Translations under genes and position numbers: made by a program
Part shown: positions 12,105 through 24,974 of the stretch, one piece after another
Position numbering within the stretch: the stretch's first letter is position 1
How the letters are laid out: each line of letters opens with the position of its first letter
Notes under the pieces: model-generated
Told to the model about the DNA's origin: nothing
What the model saw: only the letters and a program-made list of their open reading frames with translations
Databases searched by the model: none
From: Sinotaia quadrata
Lineage: Eukaryota > Mollusca > Gastropoda > Architaenioglossa > Viviparidae
Direction of reading: 5' to 3'
Length of the DNA stretch: 64,000 nt
Assembly (NCBI GenBank): GCA_028829895.1
Contig: CM054177.1
Coordinates: 30,577,564 to 30,641,563 of the forward strand

Positions 12105-13733
12105 ACCGGTTGGATCATTCTGTGAGGTTAACGCCACCTAATTAATGGTTATGATTAATATTATTATTTAAATCACCTATAACTAATCACAAGTAAGGAG
12201 AATCTTGATTTTTGTTATTAATAAGTCTCCAGAAGAGACCACTTGTCTCTCTCAATTGGCGGATATGCTGGTACTATAAACATTTTCTCTCTTCACAACA
12301 CTAAAGACAAACATTTACCATCGCATAGTATTTCAGTAGGTGGAAAACTTCTTACCAAAGAAGATAAATCCATCTTTTATTCTATATTTAGCGAGCCCCC
12401 ATCAACCCACTTCTCCCAAAAAAGACTATCAATTTGTGTAAGAAGGTTAATAAATTTATTAAATCAACAATCAAATATACAACATATGAATATAATCAAA
12501 GATGTTGACATTTACATCACTTCACAACAATGTTCAATTAACGCTGGACAATCATTCAAGCAGTCAGTTAAAATACATAATCAAATTCATGGATATTATC
12601 TTGGAAATGAGAGTAGAATTTCAGAGAAATAAATAAAGTCAGTGCACATAACCTGTTCAAAGATGGTGGCTGTCACTGGCATATGATTCACAGTCATGCT
12701 GTTTGCAACAAGTCACAGCCTTTCATATTTAGGTGAGGTTCCACATATCTCTTCTAGAGGCGTGTTACCAGAATCTTCGACACTCGCCAAACATGCCGTT
12801 GAGAATCGTCCTGAATTTCACATGCACTATCAAGTACATCAGGAGGAATGTTCTTAATTTTCCATGTGCATTTACTCAACACTCCATGAGGAACATTCAA
12901 AATAATCTTTGTGAATTCCTGAGACCAAACTCAAGCCACAGTTCCTGCTGTATTGGTACTCAAACAGAATTCACAGGAATCAACTTACAGCAACACTTTT
13001 TACTGAGAAGTTGACAATGATGCTGGATACACACACCAACATAGAGTCCAGTAGTCTCTGTAGCATGAAGTGACAACCAGAAACAAAAGGCTTGCTTTGC
13101 AAAAGTCAAATGAAGGCAGCACTAAATTTCAGGTCTATTTCATCTCTAAATCCTTTCTCTCTCTTACAACAACTCTCATCTTACAAATCATGCAACAATT
13201 TTGTTATTAGTCTGATACACACACAGCATAAGAATTGTAGCATCAATCAAAATCAAGTATAATGTACAACAAATTCAAATTAACGAACATAAAAATAATG
13301 GTCAATTACATAAGCTTTCTCCAACTCATAGATCAATAGCAAACATGAACGAAATATTCCAAGTCCATTCTTCCTTTATCAGTCAGTTAACTTACCATAA
13401 GTTAATGACCACCTTTATGATCGGACTCAAGTTATGTTCAAATTCAAAGTGATAGAGTACTTCTTCATCAAACAAACCCCCAGTCCATGATTTTGAGATG
13501 AACAAGTGTGAGAATATTAGTCAGATAAACTAATCATCCAGTTGGAACTGGTTGGGATTACATCAGCAATTTTCTAGTATATTCTCAACTTGAGTTGTTT
13601 ACTCCAACTCTGACACTTACAAAAAATACCATCATAAGGAGTGCCCAAGGTCTGGTCACTTTGTCAATTTAACAAATTATATAACCATTAAATTTTAAAA
13701 TAGGGATAGGCAAATTTACTCCACCACACATTC
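12105..13733 (+). mobile_element. Unclassified interspersed element, copy 1 (1.6 kb)
   Basis: This segment shares its order and both edges with 18848-21010 (same strand) and 47548-48917 (opposite strand). The left edge is near GCCACCTAATTAATGGTTAT and the right edge near GGGATAGGCAAATTTACTCC followed by CCACA. Shared internal landmarks are GAGCCCCCATC, ATCAATTTGTGTAAGAAGGT, AATAAATTTATTAAATCAAC and GGAGTGCCCAAGG. The 129- and 93-codon open frames inside (12243-12632, 12733-13014) are not conserved in the other copies, so the element looks non-autonomous. It has no clear terminal inverted repeat and no RT or transposase motif, so its class is undetermined. Confidence 0.75.
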
Positions 13734-15602
13734 AGTATTGTATCAAAGTATCCTAGCAATTTATAGACTACAAAATGTGCTAGCTGATTCCTTCAATATT
13801 GTATCAGAGTATCCTAGCAATATATACACTACAATATGCATTGTTAAGTCTCTTTATTTTTAGGTAAACTACAACCTGCATTGGTAACTATCTCTATTTT
13901 TAGATAAATTTGTCATTAAACTACAACATGCAGTGATAACTTTCTCTTTATTTTTAGATAAATTTGTCAAAATGATATGCCTAAGACTGCATTAGTCAAG
14001 GATAATCTTAAGTCATCAACCATCAGAACTTGAAGGACTGAGTTTGGTCACTTGGCAAGCACTAGTACTGGAATTAAAATGTTTTTTCATAATTATAATA
14101 TAGATGAGTGTTAATGGTGTTAACAAACAGTGCATGTTTGTGCATTATAAATTTATGTATGTAACTTAAAGTATACTGTTGTTTGCTATCTGCATTATAA
14201 ATATTGGGGTATTTTAAAGTGTGTGAATCCTAGATTTGGTGATCTACACAGACTTGGATGTGGTGACTTAACCGTTTCAAATTAGGCCACTTGATTATAC
14301 TATTTTCATTATCAGCAATATGACACATTTAATAAATAGAAATAAAAGTTTATGTTACTTCAAAGATTACAGACATTCTGGTGGGGGGTGTATAAATTTA
14401 AGCATTTTAAGATGCTTACCCAAATGTCTTCACTATCCTACACCCTAAATTGTCTTTGTCTTCAGAACTTATGCCCTAAATTCTCTTTGTATTCTTTTAT
14501 AATCACTTGTACACGTGTGCCTGTTCTTTTCATTTGTTATAGGTGATAAATTTGCAATATTGTAGATGTACAGATAAAATAAATTAGCAGCAATACTTTA
14601 CCTTACAGTAAGAAAACCTCACTGACTCTTTAAAATCTTAATGCACTAATTAAGTTCAGAAATTTCTGCCTCGTTTAGAATAGTTATGAAATTAGTCATA
14701 GTTTCAATCCCCCAGTGTTATCATCTTGAAAACTTCTCTTTTATATTAATACAACATAAATTGTTGTATCCATTTTTTTCATATTTTATTTTAAGAATAA
14801 GGACTCAGCTTCTGAATGACACTAGTGAAACAGTGAATTAGTTTTTGTAATGTTGATTTTCAAGTTTTCTTTTAAATTCCTACGTCTTTCTCAAGTATAT
14901 AATAGTTTAGAATCTGAATGCAAAAGTGCCTCTGAAAACACCCATATATTAATTGGAAGTATAGCATCAGAAATTAGTCTTTTAGTAGAGGGTGGTTTTG
15001 TTTTGTTTTTACTATTTGTGAATGGGTGTAAGTTTTTTTTAAAAAAATATTCTTACTAAGAAATTAAAGTCTGATGACTAATAATTTAGCATATATAAAA
15101 CTATCTTTGCCCATTTAATCAATAAAATGCTCACATCACAAACAAAACAAAAAAAATCAATTCTTTTGTTTCTTATATTACAAGATCATTAATAAGTTTT
15201 GAGGGTCTTCACAAGTTTTTGGACATAAATGTTTTCAGAATGTGTATAATTCAATCGGTATAAATTAAATATACAAATGATACAAACAAATCTACAAGTA
15301 ATAGAGTTTTCTCTTGTGGGATTTGTAAACCATTTGTTTTGTTTGCTATTCTGTGTTTTAGATTCCTGGAGTAGTGTTTATTAATAGAATAATACAGCCA
15401 ATGATTCTGACTGTACAGATTCATGAATAGTATTCTCAGAGGAGACTGTATATAGTTGAACAATTTTCTGTAGAATTCCCAAATGGTGTGACATTTCCAA
15501 ACCAAAAGTTCTGAAGACACTAAAATGATGAGTGCACTTTAGAAGTGATTGTCGTCTGAAGTTTTACTGAAGTTTGATGACAACTCCTGGGCGTGTTATT
15601 TG
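13734..15602. other. Intergenic AT-rich sequence
   Basis: A degenerate duplication at about 13735-13970 carries TTGTATCA-AGTATCCTAGCAAT twice and ACTACAA-ATGCA blocks several times. The rest has no exon, array or known element. ATGTTGATTTTCAAG (14850) and similar short open frames lack supporting features. Confidence 0.5.
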
Positions 15603-15866
15603 AAGTTGACTCTCTCTTGAGTTTACATATCACTTTAATGGTATACGAGTTGACTTTCTCTCAAGTTTACAAATCACTTTAATGGTAAATGAGTTGACTT
15701 TATCTCAATTTTACTTATTACTTTATTGGTAATTGAGTTGACTTTCTCTCGAGTTTACAGATCACTTTAATGGTAATTGAGTTGACTTTCTCTCGAGTTT
15801 ACAGATCACTTTAATGGTAATTGAGTTGACTTTCTCTCGAGTTTACAGATCACTTCAACGATCAAG
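15603..15866. repeat. 44-bp minisatellite, 6 copies
   Basis: AGTTGACT recurs at about 44-bp intervals (near 15604, 15647, 15691, 15735, 15779, 15823), followed by TTCTCTCGAGTTTACAGATC in the right-hand units. The left units are more diverged than the right ones, so expansion seems to have moved rightward. Confidence 0.9.
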
Positions 15867-16271
15867 TTGATTTACTGAAATTTGATAACAGGTGCTTTAC
15901 CATTGACATTTTAAAGTTAATTGTCTACCCAAATGACAAATCATGATTGATGCAAGTGTGGTTTTTAAATATTATATGTACACCAAATATTAATTATTTT
16001 TTTAGTAGCCATTTGTAGACTAAGTTTGGTAGCCATTTGTAGACTGCGTCCAGAACCTTTTAATTCAGAGACTTACACCATAGTGAACCACACCGTTTTT
16101 AATTGTGTCCTTCTAGTACCTTGTTGTTTTAGGCAGCCCCCATCAATATCAAATCCTTTCTTATTCTGTCCAGAATAGCTCTATATGAACTTAATTTAAA
16201 AAATAGCTATATTTGTACAGTACATTCTCCATTTACTCTTTGAGAATTGGTATCTCTGTGTGCTTATCAGT
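15867..16271. other. Non-coding spacer between two arrays
   Basis: Contains a 22-bp direct duplication of GTAGCCATTTGTAGACT at about 16007-16048 and nothing else recognisable. Confidence 0.5.
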
Positions 16272-16531
16272 TTGCTACACCTTTCCAGAATTGAGTGCCA
16301 GTGATTAGTAGTGTTTTACTCATTTCTTTGGGAGTGTTGCTACACCTTTCCAGAATTGAGTACCAGTGATTAGTAGTGTTTTACTCATTTCTTTGGGAGT
16401 GTTGCTACACCTTTCCAGAATTGAATGCCAGTGATTAGTAGTGTTTTACTCATTTCTTTGGGAGTGTTGCTACACCTTTCCAGAATTGAGTACCAGTGAT
16501 TAGTAGTGTTTTACTCATTTCTTTGGGAGTG
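16272..16531. repeat. 65-bp minisatellite, 4 copies
   Basis: Units start TTGCTACACCTTTCCAGAAT at about 16272, 16337, 16402 and 16467. They differ by only one or two bases (GAGTGCC, GAGTACC, GAATGCC), so the array is recent. Confidence 0.95.
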
Positions 16532-17847
16532 TTGCTGTTGATGTTTGTTGTTAATTGTAATTGCATTACAGTCTTTGAAAGGGAAAGAAGTAATGAAGTT
16601 TTCGGGTAGTTTCTTTTTTTTTTGGATTAGCTAAAGTAAATACATAATTGGTATATTGTTAGTTCTATTGAGCTTTAGTCTTAATGAAAAACAGAATATT
16701 TATTAACTCTGTTAGTATCTTGTGAGATCTTGTAAGTAATACTTTACTACCATGCATTTTCATTTGTGAACAATACACAAATCAATTAATACAAAATTCC
16801 TTAATTTGTATTCAATTTCAGTCTGTTATTAATCACTTAAGGTATTTTCTGTTTATTTAACACTTGTATAGATGATGCAGAAATGTCAAAATATATTGAC
16901 ATGAGGGCAAAGAAGTTAATGACTAAATAAAATTTAAGAATATCTGTTTGTACAAGTGTAGAGCACACGTCTAGCTGAAAAGATCAAGCCCATTCCTGTC
17001 ATAGACTATGCAAGTTTTATTAATCTTATAGCTGGCTGTATATTCCAACGCTCATTTTTCTCTCTATTTTTACACACACGTTCACTCACTCTTCCATCAC
17101 CCAGATATTTCAACTATCACTTTTCTGTTCATCCATTTGTTAGGCTAGTGATAACAGCTAAGGTCAACAACAACTTTATTATCTATTTGTTTTTATTTTG
17201 GCTGGTTACAAAAGTTAATGTCTTAATCTGCAAGAAATAATGTTTATTTAGCTCAGTGCTTTACTGTTAACTGCAGTTCTGTCAGTTATTAATTCTTTAA
17301 ATGTTTCTTTTTTCTTTGTGGGAGAGGAGACTGTTGTATGGCTATAAGCTGGCACTAATACAATTGCATCATAAACTTTGATAACTATGCAGATATACAA
17401 AAATGTGTGAATGTATACTTAAAAGCTGTACAACAGTCATGTAATTGTGAGCTATACAGTACATATATACATAGATGTATGGTGTACAGTGTATATGTCA
17501 TTGTAGTTGTAAGCAGTACAGTACATACATGTCAGTATAACTTAACTATAAACTGTACAACACAATCGGTACATGATATATTTTACACATAAATGTCATT
17601 CTTAGTAACCTGACATAAGGCTGTGCTTATTGTTTTGTATATATTCTGACTAATCCATGTGAAATGATGAGTGTTTGTAGTTTTTAATACATGTACACAC
17701 ATTTATTGTCCTGGCAGTCTGCAGCCACAGACTTTGCATGAATAAAGCCCAATACCAAAGTTTGAGTTTCTTTTTGTAAATGGACACTTCTGAGTATGTA
17801 TTTCAAACATTTATCATTACTAATTGCTTTATACCTTATGGAAGAAT
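16532..17847. other. Intergenic AT-rich sequence
   Basis: A loose ~60-bp tandem with CAGTACATA-type motifs lies at about 17420-17590. No coding sequence or RNA gene was recognised. Confidence 0.5.
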
Positions 17848-18216
17848 GATCGAAATCAGTAAGCTGTCTGTTGTCGTGTTAGAAGACTGATCGAAATCAG
17901 TAAGCTGTCTGTTGTCGTGTTAGAAGACTGATCGAAATCAGTAAGCTGTCTGTTGTCATGTTAGAAAAATGATCAAAATCAGTAAGCTCTCTGTTGTCAT
18001 GTTGGAAGACTGATCAAAATAAGTAAGCTCTTGGTTGTTATGTTGGAAGACTGATCAAAATAAGTAAGCTCTTGGTTGTTATGTTGGAAGACTGATCAAA
18101 ATAAGTAAGCTCTTGGTTGTTATGTTGGAAGACTGATCAAAATAAGTAAGCTCTCTGTTGTCATGTTGGAAGACTGATCAAAATAAGTAAGCTCTTGGTT
18201 GTTATGTTGGAAGAAA
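17848..18216. repeat. 41-bp minisatellite, 9 copies, hairpin core
   Basis: Units start with GATC at 17848, 17889, 17930, 17971 and so on, every 41 bp. Left units contain ACTGAT-CGAA-ATCAGT, a perfect 6-bp stem with a 4-base loop. Right units carry the decayed form ACTGATCAAAATAAGT, in which one stem base is lost in several consecutive copies. Confidence 0.93.
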
Positions 18217-18847
18217 GAAGAAAGATGGTCTTTCCTTTGCTTTCTGTTTTACATATAGTTGTAGAAAATCCCAAATATCACTCAATTAGTAGGTTGTCTT
18301 TGGGAGAAAATAAAAACTACATTTAGGTAAAGGATTTAAATGGATAGTCCATCCAGTTCGTCTCTCTATATCCTGTCAGTGAGATAATATACAACCCTGT
18401 AAAATGTCTGGTAACTGGATGGATACTGAGATAATATGCAGTACATGTAATATAAAATGTAATTAGTAACTGAATGGATGCTGAGGTAATATGGCAGTAA
18501 TGTAGCTATTAACTGATGGCTACTGAGATCACAGTATAGTCATGTAGCTGTTAGCTGAGTGGCTACTGAGATTACACTGAATGAAATCACACTACAGTCG
18601 TGTAGTTCTTAAATGTGTTAAGACTGGCATTTTCTCAATGCAAAAAGGGCCTCTTAATACTGAGGATTATATTATCTCCCATGTTTAATATAGCACACCT
18701 CCAGATGTGGACCAGCTCTATAATAGGGCATCCTCCTTACACACCCCTACCCGATGTTAATCATGGTATCACAGATACTTCCAGTTAACAGTCCTGACCC
18801 GTGGTTGAAAATCCACATTCAAAGATCCTTTTTTATGTATGTGATGC
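18217..18847. other. Intergenic sequence with degenerate tandem repeat
   Basis: About 18365-18610 holds four or five diverged copies of a ~60-bp unit around GGATACTGAGATAATAT and TAACTGA. Nothing else was recognised. Confidence 0.5.
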
Positions 18848-21010
18848 CTAATGCCTCCTAATTAATGGTTATTATTATTATTAATTAATCACCCATAACT
18901 AATTACAAGTGATGAGAATCTTAATTTATGTTATTAATACTTCTCTAGCAAACACCACTCATCTCTCTCAATCTCACTTGGCGCATATGCAGGCACTGTA
19001 AGCATTTTCTCTCTTCCACAACATTAAAGACAAACATTTATCATCACACAATATTTCCATAGGTGGAAAGCTGCTTACTAAAGGAGAAAACAAATCTGTC
19101 TTTATATTTAGTGAGCCCCCATCCACACACATTCTTCTCCAACATAAGGTTATCAATTTGTGTAAGAAGGTCAGTAAATTTAATAATTTATTAAATCAAC
19201 AAATATACATATAAATCAACAATCAAATATACATGTAACATATACAATGAAAAATAATTACTTGACATTAATATTTCCATGAAACCACTTTCGAATAATT
19301 TTTATACTACACAATCTTATATACAAAAATTTTTTTAAATATATTTTAAAAAATACAATTCAAACAAATCGCAGGATAATTATTATCAGAGAACATAAAT
19401 GGTGTATTTAGAAATAAAGCGATAATAGTTTCTATCTAACCTGATTTAGGTGCTGTCTCAATAGTCTTTCACGTGCTTTTATAACAAAGACAAGTTTATT
19501 GTCAGCCATTAGTACGTCAGTTCCACATGCCTCTCTTACACGTTTGTAAGAGACTGATTCATTGTTATTCTCTCGAGATTAACTTGGGCGCTGTGATGCC
19601 AAAGCCACTTAGTTATGATTGTTAATTAATCTTACATAACTAATTACAAGTTATGAGAATCATAATTTATGTTATTAATAATTCTCCAGCAGACACCACT
19701 CGTCTAGCCTGGTGGATATGTGGGCACTGTAAATTTTTCTCTCTTCCACCACATTAAAGACAACATTTGACATTGATTTTTTCCACAAAGCCACGTTCAA
19801 ATAATTGTATGTCTACACAGTTTTAAATCCTAAAATACAATTCAACAATAGTGTCAATACAAATCACAGGATAGTTCTTATCAGAGAACAGAAATGGATA
19901 AATGATGATATTTATATGTAACCTGATTTAGTTGCTGTCTCAATAGTCCTTCGCGTGCTTTTGTCACAGGTTATAGTTAAGTTTAATTTCCACGTTTGTT
20001 CCTCACATTTGAAAATAGACTCGCCACTCGTTCTCTTGAAGTAAAATCTGGGCGCCTTTCGTTCGTTCACTGTACCAGTTCCTTCAAGCAGAACAACAAT
20101 TAATAGCAATTTCTAGTAACTTCTCTGTACCAGAAATTGTTTGATGTAGTCAGCATACTTTTACCACTGTACATCAAAAGAGTGTAGAGTATTCCTCTAC
20201 ACTTGCACACACTGCGGCAGATGATTCTCGCATCTACCCTGATCAAAGTGGTTTGAAATTAATAAACCAGGAGATTCAAATAATACACTGAAGAAAGAAT
20301 GCTTTACCTGAAAAAATATAATCATGGAGAAAACGCAAAGTTTCCAATTAACTGCTTCTTTAATTCCATTCTTTCATACATTCAAGTCTCAACTTAAGTT
20401 TCCTGCAACAGTATTTCTAACCCGATACACATATTCAGCATAATAAATATAGCATTACAGATTTCTACGAGCGGTTTCATTAGTGATTAGAACAATGTCA
20501 AGTGTTTAGCATACTATATACAAGTATCCTAGTTCAAACATTTGTAGAAATCATAGTCTACTCACATCATACATCTCTACATAAAACACAAGAATAACAC
20601 ATCAATAGCAAAAATGCATGAAATATTTCCTAAGTTCATTCTCTCTCAACCAATCAGTTAATTTACCATTAAGCTAATGGCTGCCTTTCAAGACTGGACT
20701 TCTTTGTCACACCAAATTCAAGTGGTCAGACAATAGAATTTTCTACAGCAGGTAAACTTTTTTATCTCAGACAACTGGTTGGTCGTGTTCTCGTAAATCT
20801 TAACCATTGGATAATAATAAAAAAAAATACTCATCCAATTGAACTGGTTTGCATTACGTCAGCAATTTCTAACATATTCATAACTCGAGTGTTTACTCCA
20901 ACTCTAACACTTACAAAAATACTATCATAAGGAGTGCCCAAGGACAGGTCACTTCGACAATTTATATAACAAGTTGAGAAATAAAAGTAGGCAAATTTAT
21001 TCCGCCACAA
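18848..21010 (+). mobile_element. Unclassified interspersed element, copy 2 (2.2 kb, internally duplicated)
   Basis: This has the same family and orientation as copy 1. It opens with GCCTCCTAATTAATGGTTAT (about 18851) and closes with AGTAGGCAAATTTATTCCG and CCACA (about 21003). Its left ~0.5 kb occurs twice, from 18848 and from about 19590. Landmarks TAATTACAAGT-ATGAGAATC, CTCTTCCACAACATTAAAGA (ACCACATTAAAGA in the second), ATCAGAGAACA and TAACCTGATTTAG-TGCTGTC repeat in the same order. This explains why it is longer than the other copies. No coding capacity is shared between copies. Confidence 0.75.
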
Positions 21011-21404
21011 CGTCCAGCTTCTTACTCCTTGCATAATGCCTCCACCACCATGAATGAACCTTTCTCCCAACTTTGCAGTGAGGAAATAGTAGATGAACAA
21101 TAGAAATAAAGGTACCAAAGGGAGTCTGCCAATGGCTGTAAAGAAACAACAAAATTCTTCTCTAGAAATTTGCATGAGCAGATATTGATTCCTTGATAAA
21201 TCCTCAGAATATATTTTACAATTACTGAACGCAATTATTTAGTTACCACAAGTGAACAGTGAAGTCGGTTACTTGTCCTCTCATAAGTTACCTATTTTTC
21301 TATATGCAGTGTCGGTAAAGTTACATTTATATTTTTCAAGATACAGTTACGCAGTATTAACGAAGAAAAGTTACAGACCAAACAATGGAAATAGAAAAAT
21401 CCCT

Positions 21405-21745
21405 AAGTTATTATTGCTACTAGTGTAGGCCTACTAAAGTTATTATAGCTACTAGTGTAGGCCTACTAAATTTGTTATTGCTACTACAGTACTAGTATAG
21501 GCCTACTAAAGTTATTATTGCTACTAGTGTAGGCCTACTAAAGTTATTGCTACTAGTGTAGGCCTACTAAAGTTGTTATTGCTACTAATGTAGGCCTACT
21601 AAAGTTGTTATTGCTACTAATGTAGGCCTACTAAAGTTATTATTGCTACTAATGTAGGCCTACTAAAGTTGTTGCTACTAGAGTAGGCCTACTAAAGTTG
21701 TTATTGCTACTAGTGTACTCCTACTAAAGTTATTGCTACTAGTTA
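21405..21745. repeat. ~33-bp minisatellite, about 10 copies, palindromic core
   Basis: Nearly every unit contains GTAGGCCTAC, a perfect 10-bp palindrome, followed by TAAAGTT and GCTACTA. Unit length varies (about 27-42 bp) because a TTATT/TTGTTATT segment expands and contracts. Confidence 0.93.
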
Positions 21746-21984
21746 ATTTGTAATTATAATTTGTCAAGATTGGAGTGCAATGTACTACTAAAAACTATTT
21801 TTTAAAATTATTATTATTATTATGCATGATCACAAACTGCTAATTCAGAATTATCCTCTTATTCAAAAAAATGAGTCAATATATTTAGAAAATATTTATT
21901 TATGTTCGTTCAATCACACAATGCCCTCATATTAGCACATAGTTTGCTTTCTTCAATTGGAAGAAAAATACTACTAGTACTACA

Positions 21985-22120
21985 TTCAACAATGACGCCA
22001 GGTGATCGAAAATTACTACAACAAATGATGCCAGGTGATCGAAAATTACTACAACAAATGACGCCAGGTGATCGAAAATTACTACTACATTCAACAAATG
22101 ACGCCAGGTGATCGAAAAAA
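21985..22120. repeat. 33-bp minisatellite, 4 copies
   Basis: GACGCCAGGTGATCGAAAA recurs four times (one copy reads GATGCC), joined by TTACTACAACAAAT or a slightly longer linker. Confidence 0.92.
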
Positions 22121-22446
22121 TTCCACATGGTTATACATCATATTAAGAAGAATTATTCTGTTTATTAAGTCTCATATCGAAACTGATTTTGAGTTAATGA
22201 ACCGATAATAATTCTCTATACATAAGACATATTCACTCAAGCTGGCTTACTTTAAAGGCTAAGTGAGAACCCAGAAAAGCAAATAACAGGAGTGAAAATT
22301 AATTTTTATATTTTTCCTGAAACTTATTAAATATTTTTGACTTTTATTAAATGTTTGTTTCTTTTACAGAGCGATTTTCTTTTTCTTGCGAGTGTGTAAA
22401 TAATTCCTAAAGCGTAGATCAAAAGCTAGAGCTGCTAGGCGTCTAG

Positions 22447-22655
22447 ACTGAAAATTGCATAATCGCGCGAGTTAGAAGGCCGCGTGCGACTGAAAATTGC
22501 ATAATCGCGCGAGTTAGAAGGCCGCGTGCAACAGAAATTTGCATAATCGCGCGAGTTAGAAGGCCGCGTGCAACAGAAATTTGCATAATCGCGCGAGTTA
22601 GAAGGCCGCGTGCAACAGAAATTTGCATAATCGCGCTAGTTAAAGGCCGCGTGCG
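22447..22655. repeat. 42-bp CpG-rich minisatellite, 5 copies
   Basis: The unit contains GCATAATCGCGCGAGTTAG and AAGGCCGCGTGC. Each unit has the 8-bp palindrome TCGCGCGA and six or so CpG sites, far above the AT-rich surroundings. The last unit has lost it (TCGCGCTAGTTAAAGG). The 61-codon minus-strand frame over it is a repeat artefact (42 is a multiple of 3). Confidence 0.93.
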
Positions 22656-23471
22656 TGCGTCTTAATCTTGCTCGGGTAGAAAAAAATCGTCAGGAGTTAT
22701 ATCGCGCAGTTTCATAAATTAGAAATTAAAAATCACATATCTAACCTACATTCAGATCACAAATCCATGCCGACTATCCCCTAGGTAAACATGTCCAAGA
22801 TCACTAACATGAAAAATTTATCGTTTACGTGAACAAGAGATCTCCTGACTTTCGTATCCAAGAATAGAATATACCTCAAGATTGTTATGTCAACTCGTTA
22901 AACAGATTAACTTATTTTTTCTTGCGCTCCTGTATATAAGTCCAGTGACAATTGAGAACAAATCTCTTGTCTTGAATGCATGTCCAGAACTTCCGCCTTT
23001 GAAAGGTTTACATTTGACCAGCCAAGTTCTTCATATGGCTATATATATACCAACCGCTTCTTCCATCGACCTAAACTGTCCACAGTGGTAGACATTGCAT
23101 TTGTTGGCAACTTTACTCACAGTCTCTGCATGACCATTTTGCAGCAGCGTAAGACTTCACTTATGCCAATTTTGCGGCAGTAGAAATCTACTGCGGCTGT
23201 CACGTCACACGTCGCACTGCGCCAAGGAGGATAATTCCGTCTGAGCAACTGCCCATCAGGTGAATCAGTGTCCAAATCTGTCACCCTCGTTATATTTCCT
23301 CAATGATTTCTTATTCTAATTCCACAACTATAAACTTGTTTAACAAAATACTTTATGTGACTTTATGAATCATTGAAGAGCAAGAGACTCTAAAAGACTT
23401 TATATCTATGCCAATGTATGAGATCTCACGAACAGTTTAGTGTTCTTTGCGAGAGTTCTGTTAGTCACTTG
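22656..23471. other. Non-coding spacer of ordinary composition
   Basis: It contains two overlapping 67-69 codon plus-strand frames at 22882-23183, with no recognisable domain and no splice support. Slightly higher GC than the surroundings. Nothing else was recognised. Confidence 0.4.
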
Positions 23472-23757
23472 TTAGGAATTGTAAGTTAGCGTGTGGCTAA
23501 CTAAATAGAGAATTGTAAGTTAGCGTGTGGCTAACTAAATAGAGAATTGTAAGTTAGCGTGTGGCTAACTAAATAGAGATTTGTAAGTTAGCGTGTGGCT
23601 AACTAAATAGAGATTTGTAAGTTAGCGTGTGGCTAACTAAATAGAGAATTGTAAGTTAGCGTGTGGCTAACTAAATAGAGAATTGTAAGTTAGCGTGTGG
23701 CTAACTAAATAGAGAATTGTAAGTTAGCGTGTGGCTAACTAAATAGAGAATTGTAAA
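23472..23757. repeat. 34-bp minisatellite, 8 copies, perfect hairpin in every unit
   Basis: The unit is AGAGAATTGTAAGTTAGC followed by GTGTGGCTAACTAAAT. Each copy contains AGTTAGC-GTGTG-GCTAACT, a perfect 7-bp stem with a 5-base loop. The only variation is AGAGATTTG for AGAGAATTG in two adjacent units. This is one of the most homogeneous arrays in the window. Confidence 0.95.
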
Positions 23758-24974
23758 GCGTAAATCTATCGCTGCCACCACTATGCCATATGATTGCTCA
23801 CTGTAATAGGATACTGTAGAAATGGTGATATTCGTTACAGCCGGTCTCGGGAATCACCCCAAGCCGATGACAACTCTGGGGATTCACCCTAAAGGAGTGG
23901 AGATCAGAGTTCGTATCCAATGTTGTGAGTGACCATGCTGGAAGACAACTGCCGTGCGATGTCAGGACCGTGTATATTCAAGTAGACGGCAGCTCTTCAG
24001 CTCTCCAAAACTTTTGTTTTATTTCTCTGTTTTTACTTGCGTTTTAAGAAACGTTTTATAGCTGCACATTTGGGCTTTTTCTGTTCGAATTTTTATAGGG
24101 TAATTAAATGATTGTCTTTTTTCAGGTAAAGATAAAGGGGAATTATGTACCAAACTCCAGATGATTAAAATATATCACGTATAGTTTTTCCCTTTAAAAA
24201 AAAAATCATTATGATAAATTTCAAGTGCACCCTTCATTGATGGAGTAGTTTTACAGAACTGATTGCAGATGATTACAAGTTAGATTACTTCACCCTGACT
24301 TCCAGACTAAGTGACCTGATACAGCTAATAACAAATCACATTACTTCACTTTGACTTACAACTGTTTGTGTCTTTGTTCAGTTTTCAAGCTGGAAGATGC
24401 AAAAATGGCATCTTTAAAAAATTCATGACTACAGCAAACTAGTGCTGCATTAGTTTTGTTATGTGTTTAGGAATGTTATCTCCACTGATAATGTTAGAAC
24501 AAAAGCCGTTACCAAGACTGTTAAAGTAAACCATAAAACCAGACTGGTGACTGTTAAGAAGGATCAATGTTGGAATGTTTTCTCAATACGAATTGTAATA
24601 TTACAAACACTTCTACTAGTAACCAAAATAATCTTCATTAACCACCACTGATTTTATTATTATTTACTGTGAACTTGCATTAGAGTTATTGTTAAAATAC
24701 ACCCCTATCTTTCAAACTAGGTGAAGGCTGTAAGTTTAATTTTAAATTACACCGTGTCTACAATGATTGTTATTATTCTAGGTGGGGTTGTTTTTTTTAG
24801 AGTGAACGTTATAAACTAGAAGTAACGATAACTGTCCATTGCATACAATTGGAATAAATTGAAAAATGGCTCTTATTTCAGGCTGGCCAGGTATCAAGTA
24901 AGAACTATTGTGCACACCTTGTGACTAAATTGATATATTTGCCAATGTTTAAACTGTGGAACAAAATATAAATC
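23758..24974. other. Downstream flank of the large minus-strand gene
   Basis: About 23830-23990 is a GC-richer patch (AATCACCCCAAGCCGATGAC region) of unknown origin. A minus-strand poly(A) signal candidate (TTTATT on the plus strand) lies at 24653-24658, about 317 bp past the stop codon at 24975. No coding exon was recognised. Confidence 0.45.

Noticed and set aside
12243..13014. 129- and 93-codon frames in the first interspersed element as its proteins
   Set aside because: The other two copies do not preserve either frame, and neither shows transposase, RT or RNase H motifs.
23830..23935. tRNA- or SINE-like box B (AGTTCGTATCC) near 23910
   Set aside because: No convincing box A at the right distance and no cloverleaf could be drawn. 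Similar single matches near 2244 (GAGTTCGAATGC) and 8541 (AAGTTCAAACCT) were rejected for the same reason.
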